41,730 nt of DNA from Nitrososphaerota archaeon. GTDB lineage: Archaea > Thermoproteota > Nitrososphaeria > Conexivisphaerales > UBA164. Location: the NCBI GenBank assembly GCA_029786595.1, contig JAFLXO010000002.1, positions 20,281 through 62,010 on the forward strand, written 5' to 3'. The notes under the pieces are model-generated. The model searched no databases, was not told where the DNA came from, and worked only from the letters and a program-made list of their open reading frames with translations. Both the position numbers and the translations under genes were made by a program. This document shows positions 37,150 through 41,730 of the stretch, piece by piece (within the stretch, counting starts at the first letter, position 1; each line of letters opens with the position of its first letter).

Positions 37150-37917
37150 TCATTTCGTAATAAATTTGACCTGTCCGTTGCCCTTGATCTCCTTTTCCAT
37201 GATGGCCAAGGCCCTGTTCAACCTTTTCTCAGCTTCCTTATAGTTGTCCCCATATGCAACGACCTTGTACTTCGGCGCTCCTAAATATTTGATAAGGAGG
37301 TTACTCTTCCCAATCTGCCCCTGTGTATTCAGCAATGCCTTCTTAACCACTTCCATCCCGTTCGGTTTCGAGCTTGAGACCTCCATGATCGTATCGACCT
37401 CCACCAGGGAAGGTTTTATTCGTTCCATAGCTATTTCATATGCGGCCTCCGCGTACGGCTGATCCACACCGATCGAAATCCACGCAGTCGGTCCATCCTT
37501 TATTAGCTTCATCAGCGCCACGTATAGACCTTCGAAGTTGTCCTCTATGACCCTGAGCTGCTGGGCATCAGAGCTGAGCCCCAGCTTGGCTTTCACCATG
37601 GAAAATATGCTTTCAGCCTTCTTCGCCTTTTTCAGTTCCATCAGCTTGGCCTTTCTTTCTTCGTTGGTCAACTGTTTCAGCGACAGATCTATTTCCCCCT
37701 TTGCCCTGTTAACCCGTATAACCTTTAGAGGCAGCTTCTGGTTCTCCTTTATGTACCTGTCTATGTTCTTGATCAGCCCCGTTGATATTTCGCTTATGTG
37801 TAAGAACCCCTCCATGTTATTGTATTCGTCTAGGGAAAGATAGGCGCCAAATTGCGTTATCTTCCTTACTGTGACCACCACTATTTCCCCGATATCGGGA
37901 AAACTGGGGGGCTCCAT
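37150..37917 (-). CDS. eif2a: Translation initiation factor aIF2 subunit alpha
   Basis: S1 domain GEIVVVTVRKITQFGAYLSLDEYNNMEGFLHISEIS...GEIDLSLKQLTNEER. Confidence 0.96.
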   Translation of the reverse strand: MEPPSFPDIGEIVVVTVRKITQFGAYLSLDEYNNMEGFLHISEISTGLIKNIDRYIKENQKLPLKVIRVNRAKGEIDLSLKQLTNEERKAKLMELKKAKKAESIFSMVKAKLGLSSDAQQLRVIEDNFEGLYVALMKLIKDGPTAWISIGVDQPYAEAAYEIAMERIKPSLVEVDTIMEVSSSKPNGMEVVKKALLNTQGQIGKSNLLIKYLGAPKYKVVAYGDNYKEAEKRLNRALAIMEKEIKGNGQVKFITK

Positions 37918-37920
37918 GAC

Positions 37921-38133
37921 CTAATCAAGCCTCTTGACTATATCTGCATTAATCGATGCCATGCCGCCGCTTGGGACCACCAGTTCCTCCCCGCACCCAT
38001 CGCACTTGATGGCCGTAGTCGAATGGGAAAATATTATCCTTTCTGTTGCGCACTTCTTACATCTTATCAACAGGTACGAGCTTTTCGGGCTGACGATAAG
38101 GGACTTTGATTTTTTCATATTATCACTTTTCAA
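37921..38133 (-). CDS. rps27e: 30S ribosomal protein S27e (start may be an internal Met)
   Basis: LIRCKKCATERIIFSHSTTAIKCDGCGEELVVPSGGMASI. Confidence 0.94.
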   Translation of the reverse strand: MKSDNMKKSKSLIVSPKSSYLLIRCKKCATERIIFSHSTTAIKCDGCGEELVVPSGGMASINADIVKRLD

Positions 38134-38404
38134 CTATCTCTATCTTGCGCATCCTTATGCCAGGCCTAACTACTGTATAACCACATTTCTTACACTTCAA
38201 TTTAATGACCTGCTTTTTAGTGGTCTTCGACGTCCTGACCAGCTCAGGATACTTCTGGCCGCCGTAACCGTGTTTAATTTCTTCATGATACCTTGCACCC
38301 ATGGAAGTCTTCCTGTCCTTCCCCTTCTTATAGATCGAGGGGGTATGCTCCGTATGGGCCTTGCACCTTGGACAATATGTAACTATAACCTTTGGTAATT
38401 TCAT
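38123..38404 (-). CDS. rpl44e: 50S ribosomal protein L44e
   Basis: MKLPKVIVTYCPRCKAHTEHT...KTTKKQVIKLKCKKCGY. Confidence 0.96.
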   Translation of the reverse strand: MKLPKVIVTYCPRCKAHTEHTPSIYKKGKDRKTSMGARYHEEIKHGYGGQKYPELVRTSKTTKKQVIKLKCKKCGYTVVRPGIRMRKIEIVEK

Positions 38405-38961
38405 TCCAACACACTGACGTCTATCGCTATATTTTTGTCTATTAATACTTTTGCGTTATCCCTAGGCACGTCGGCCACATCCGACTTATCAAAGGGGCCA
38501 TAAACTTTAAGGTCAGCCCCTATGAACTTGTCGGTTGCCTCAATGAACCTTACTAACCTATAATGAGGCTCCTGCTTGGAATGCGCCACCCTCAGGCTCT
38601 CGGTGAGCCCGTGTCTTATGTCATCCTTTAACAGGCGGGACCGCCTGATCAGCTCGTATACTGGCTCAATAACCCTCTTCTCCTCCTCTGTCAGGTTGAC
38701 AATATCCTTTCCTGAAATCGCTTGGTTTAGCGCCTTCCTCACCCTTATATCCACCAGGTCCTCCATCAGCCCGTTGACCAGGTCGCGATATACAGTTACG
38801 GCCTCCGCGCCTTCGCTTGAAGGGCTGGTAGTCTCCAGCAGTACAAGCTCCTTAACCTTAATGGATAATGCTTCATAAAAGTCGGGGGGGATTTCGCCTA
38901 AACCGGCATCGGATAGCTCCCGGTTAAGTATGTTTATCATCACATCAGTTATATCATTCAT
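38401..38961 (-). CDS. GINS complex subunit (Gins51/Gins15-like)
   Basis: IPPDFYEAL...DLVDIRVRKALNQAISG...LTEEEKRVIEPVYELI; C-terminal small beta domain; next to priS. Confidence 0.83.
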   Translation of the reverse strand: MNDITDVMINILNRELSDAGLGEIPPDFYEALSIKVKELVLLETTSPSSEGAEAVTVYRDLVNGLMEDLVDIRVRKALNQAISGKDIVNLTEEEKRVIEPVYELIRRSRLLKDDIRHGLTESLRVAHSKQEPHYRLVRFIEATDKFIGADLKVYGPFDKSDVADVPRDNAKVLIDKNIAIDVSVLE

Positions 38962-38998
38962 GCCGGTTATAATGGAATGTTGTTCTTAAAAACTTACC

Positions 38999-39970
38999 TT
39001 ATGTAGCTTCAACAACAGCAAGCCCCTTTAGCATCAGGTATACCGCAGCATATGTGGGGATGGTTTTTGATTCATCCTTGTACGGCCCGAAAACCTGACC
39101 CTTTAGTCTGATCTGAGGCGCATATGTTATCCTGATCTTAACCGGATCTTCACGCAAGGCCACCGCCGAATCAAACGGATCTCCAGATAGCTGTTCATCA
39201 CACTCCTTCTTTGACAGGCCGCTTTTATCATGCAGCGATCCGGGGAGCCTGAATATCCTGTGCACATCCATGGAGACAGAAGGATCAACCTTTATGGCTA
39301 GGGCCGAAGATGGAGCTCTCTGCCCACTGCCCGTAAACCCGTTTAACCTTATGTAATCGACTATTTCTGTACGTTCCCTGGACGATAGGCTGCTGTAGAG
39401 GGTCGAACTAACAGAGATGTGATAACCGTGGTTTCCAGAAAAATATGCCGAAAGCTCATCGTGCCTGATGCCAAAATCATCATGAAGCATCTGGATCAGA
39501 GAAACGGTCTGCCCCTTGATCTTACCTAGGCATTCATCGCAGATCCATTCGACCTTAGATATGCGCTTTGAACCGCACCTTGAACATGTGAGAGGTGGCG
39601 GCAGCCTGCCCACCAGTTTACAATCATCGCATATCCAAAAATCATGTTTGACTTTACACCGAGCGTTAACTTCCTTTAGATCAAGATCGAATATAAGGTC
39701 CCCTTCAATCCAGCCCTTTTGATCCATGGGGGCCGCTGGAAACCTGTAATATGAAGATGAAGAATAAATTGAGCGAGGTATGGTTTGTATTATCAGGGCG
39801 GTCAACTCCCTTTCTTCGGCTATCGAAATATGCCTTTTCATGTTACCATCGAAGTCCCTGAATCCAAATTCTCGTTCCCTAAACCTAGTAGGGATTTTGA
39901 TTTCGGCCTGCCTATTAAAATAATACCACCTGAACGCGCTCTGTAGGAATTCCCTTTGGTTGACCGACAT
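38999..39970 (-). CDS. priS: DNA primase small subunit PriS
   Basis: EREFGFRDFDGNMKRHISI, GDLIFDLDLKE catalytic DxD, CKVKHDFWICDDCK, FSGNHGYHISV. Confidence 0.94.
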   Translation of the reverse strand: MSVNQREFLQSAFRWYYFNRQAEIKIPTRFREREFGFRDFDGNMKRHISIAEERELTALIIQTIPRSIYSSSSYYRFPAAPMDQKGWIEGDLIFDLDLKEVNARCKVKHDFWICDDCKLVGRLPPPLTCSRCGSKRISKVEWICDECLGKIKGQTVSLIQMLHDDFGIRHDELSAYFSGNHGYHISVSSTLYSSLSSRERTEIVDYIRLNGFTGSGQRAPSSALAIKVDPSVSMDVHRIFRLPGSLHDKSGLSKKECDEQLSGDPFDSAVALREDPVKIRITYAPQIRLKGQVFGPYKDESKTIPTYAAVYLMLKGLAVVEAT

Positions 39971-40065
39971 CGGTCTAAGATAACTGGGCCGCCATTTATC
40001 TGTATATCTATGTTTGACTTGTACAAAAAGGCATATTTACCACCGTATCCGGTATTAAAGGCAGT

Positions 40066-41052
40066 ATGAGGCCAATCAGAATTGAAGGGGACAGCATAGC
40101 GGTCCTCGACCAGAGGCTTTTGCCTACCCGTGAAGTGTGGATAAAGGTCAGGTCAGTAGATGATGCCTTTTCAGCGATACGAGAGCTGAAGGTTAGGGGG
40201 GCCCCCCTGATAGGCGTAGTGGGCGCGTATGGGTTAGCACAGAACATAACCGGGAATAGCCAAGACGACCGTTTGACCGCGGAAAAGCTCAAGGGCGCTA
40301 GGCCTACGGCCATTAACCTGGCATGGGCCATAGACAGGGTCCTTCGGGCATCCCTTGACGGCTCGAGAGGAGCTGCATTAGAGGAAGCGAAAAATATTTT
40401 CGATGAAGAGTTGAATAATGCCAGGCTTATAGGCGTTAACGGTGAACCGCTCATATCCGAAGGTGACGCCGTGCTAACTCACTGCAATGCGGGGGCCCTA
40501 GCTACCGTAGATTACGGGACGGCATTAGCCCCACTGAGGATAGCAAAGGATAAAGGCAAGAAGTTCAGGGTTTTTGCAACTGAAACCAGGCCAGTAATGC
40601 AGGGTTCCCGCCTGACCGCCTATGAACTCCTAAAGGATGGATTTGATGTAACGCTAATAGCTGACACCGCTGTGGGATACACTATGTCAAGGGGGATGAT
40701 CAAGAAGGTCATCGTAGGAGCCGACCGCGTATTTAACGATGGCCACACCATAAACAAGATAGGCACCTTTCAGGTAGCCACCTTGGCAAAGCGGTTCGGC
40801 ATTCCATTTTATGTGGCCTTGCCGCTGTCAACCCTAGATCTTGAGGGGAATGAAGCTACCACCAAGATTGAAGAAAGGGGGTCGGTTGAACTTGAATATA
40901 TAAGAGGAAAAAGGGTGGCCCCGCGAGGGATCAAGACATTTAACCCCGCCTTCGATATAACCCCCCCGGATTTGATTACAGCGTTTATAACTGAAAAGGG
41001 GGTTCTGAAGCCTCCCTTCAAGGCCATAAACAAAATCGGAACGTCAAGTTAA
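40066..41052 (+). CDS. mtnA: S-methyl-5-thioribose-1-phosphate isomerase (MtnA family)
   Basis: IRELKVRGAPLIGVVGAYGLA, LTHCNAGALATVDYGTALAP, VFATETRPVMQGSRLTAYEL, VGADRVFNDGHTINKIGTFQVA. Confidence 0.95.
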   Translation: MRPIRIEGDSIAVLDQRLLPTREVWIKVRSVDDAFSAIRELKVRGAPLIGVVGAYGLAQNITGNSQDDRLTAEKLKGARPTAINLAWAIDRVLRASLDGSRGAALEEAKNIFDEELNNARLIGVNGEPLISEGDAVLTHCNAGALATVDYGTALAPLRIAKDKGKKFRVFATETRPVMQGSRLTAYELLKDGFDVTLIADTAVGYTMSRGMIKKVIVGADRVFNDGHTINKIGTFQVATLAKRFGIPFYVALPLSTLDLEGNEATTKIEERGSVELEYIRGKRVAPRGIKTFNPAFDITPPDLITAFITEKGVLKPPFKAINKIGTSS

Positions 41053-41096
41053 ATACCTGGATGGTAATTTTATAGATGTTATAAATCCAGTAAAAT

Positions 41097-41171
41097 GGGC
41101 CCGTGGCCTAGGATGGATAGGGCGCTGGCCTTCGGAGCCGGCGGTCGTGGGTTCAAATCCCACCGGGCCCG
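41097..41171 (+). tRNA. tRNA-Arg (anticodon TCG)
   Basis: Acceptor GGGCCCG/CGGGCCC, anticodon loop CTTCGGA closed by CTGGC/GCCGG, T-arm GTGGGTTCAAATCCCAC, discriminator G. Confidence 0.95.
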
Positions 41172-41214
41172 TTAGGCCTATCACGACATCATCCCACTAC
41201 TAACGCATATGAGC

Positions 41215-41402
41215 CTTCCTGATGGCTACCCCTTTTGGGTTAGTCGGCAAGCAGAGAACTTGAGTCAACGGCACAGGGCTCACACCTTCTGATGCATCAC
41301 CGTGGGCGTCTCCACAGCTGTGATTTCTGATATTTCCATCCCAACCTCTTTCATGGCGCGTTACAGGACCACCGTTCCGGCCTTTATTTCCCTTGGGATG
41401 GT
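41215..41402 (-). pseudogene. Possible decayed IS200/IS605-type TnpB C-terminus
   Basis: Minus frame reads IPREIKAGTVVL*RAMKEVGMEISEITAVETPTVMHQKV*; AMKEVG...EITAVETP resembles archaeal TnpB C-termini; stop codons interrupt it. Confidence 0.4.
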
Positions 41403-41423
41403 ATGATCACGCGAAGGGCTGTA

Positions 41424-41729
41424 TTAATATACCGCAGAGGAATTGAAATGATATATTAACACCTGAGCCCAGATTCCATCCGACGCCTCAGACATAGGGG
41501 AGGAGTATGCCAAGGTAAACGGGCCAGTGCTGTTTGTATTATAGGTGATCCCGTACTGGGTTAGCGGCAGCTGGAAGTAAGGTGAACCTGACTGGTAAGT
41601 TTGCGAAATGCCTACAAGTTGTCCGTTGCTTGTATCTATGGAACCCCAGCCTACCCATTGCAATGGAAGAAGTTGACCTAGGAGGGTATCATTATAGAAG
41701 TAAGGGGTCAGCGTGCCTGTCGTGTTGCT
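41424..41729 (-). CDS. Probable secreted/surface protein, N-terminus beyond window
   Basis: Open frame continues upstream of the listed start to the window edge: SNTTGTLTPYFYNDTLLGQLLPLQWVGWGSIDTSNGQLVGISQTYQSGSPYFQLPLTQYGITYNTNSTGPF...; Asn/Ser/Thr/Tyr-rich. Confidence 0.6.
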   Translation of the reverse strand, partial: SNTTGTLTPYFYNDTLLGQLLPLQWVGWGSIDTSNGQLVGISQTYQSGSPYFQLPLTQYGITYNTNSTGPFTLAYSSPMSEASDGIWAQVLIYHFNSSAVY

Positions 41730-41730
41730 G

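Noticed and set aside
36969-39970. Nop10-aIF2alpha-S27e-L44e-GINS-PriS translation/replication cluster as a new system
   Set aside because: This linkage is a known conserved archaeal gene neighbourhood, so not novel.
1-41730. CRISPR array, rRNA operon or prophage
   Set aside because: No regularly spaced repeats, rRNA-like sequence or phage structural/integrase genes were seen on either strand.

Overview
This is a 41.7 kb window of ordinary archaeal chromosome, probably TACK/Thaumarchaeota-related judging by gene content: aRF1, L21e-RpoF-DUF655, L44e-S27e-aIF2alpha-Nop10-GINS-PriS, Tfx, DUF1512, DUF2070 and a LysW-dependent arginine/lysine cluster. I call about 39 protein genes, including four missed or truncated in the ORF track (partial pyrH, Sec61-beta, LysW, Nop10), plus three tRNAs (Thr-GGT, Arg-TCT, Arg-TCG). 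I found no rRNA and no CRISPR array. The most notable observations are: (1) an 833-aa divergent homolog of the PolD large subunit (DP2) that keeps DP2-like zinc fingers and C-terminal fold blocks but lacks the catalytic NxDxD motif, suggesting a catalytically dead DP2 paralog; (2) a 503-aa LAGLIDADG-type intein in the release factor aRF1; (3) ValRS whose last codons and stop codon lie inside the tRNA-Thr gene; (4) a contiguous argG-argH-lysW-argX-argC/lysY-argB/lysZ-argD/lysJ-lrp-hcs-lysX-lysK locus, divergent from an ACT-domain protein whose start region carries a tandem 10-bp repeat and an inverted repeat; (5) an ATP-cone/Mrr-like nuclease fusion; and (6) a decayed TnpB-like C-terminus beside tRNA-Arg. 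All family calls come from reading the sequence; no searches were run.
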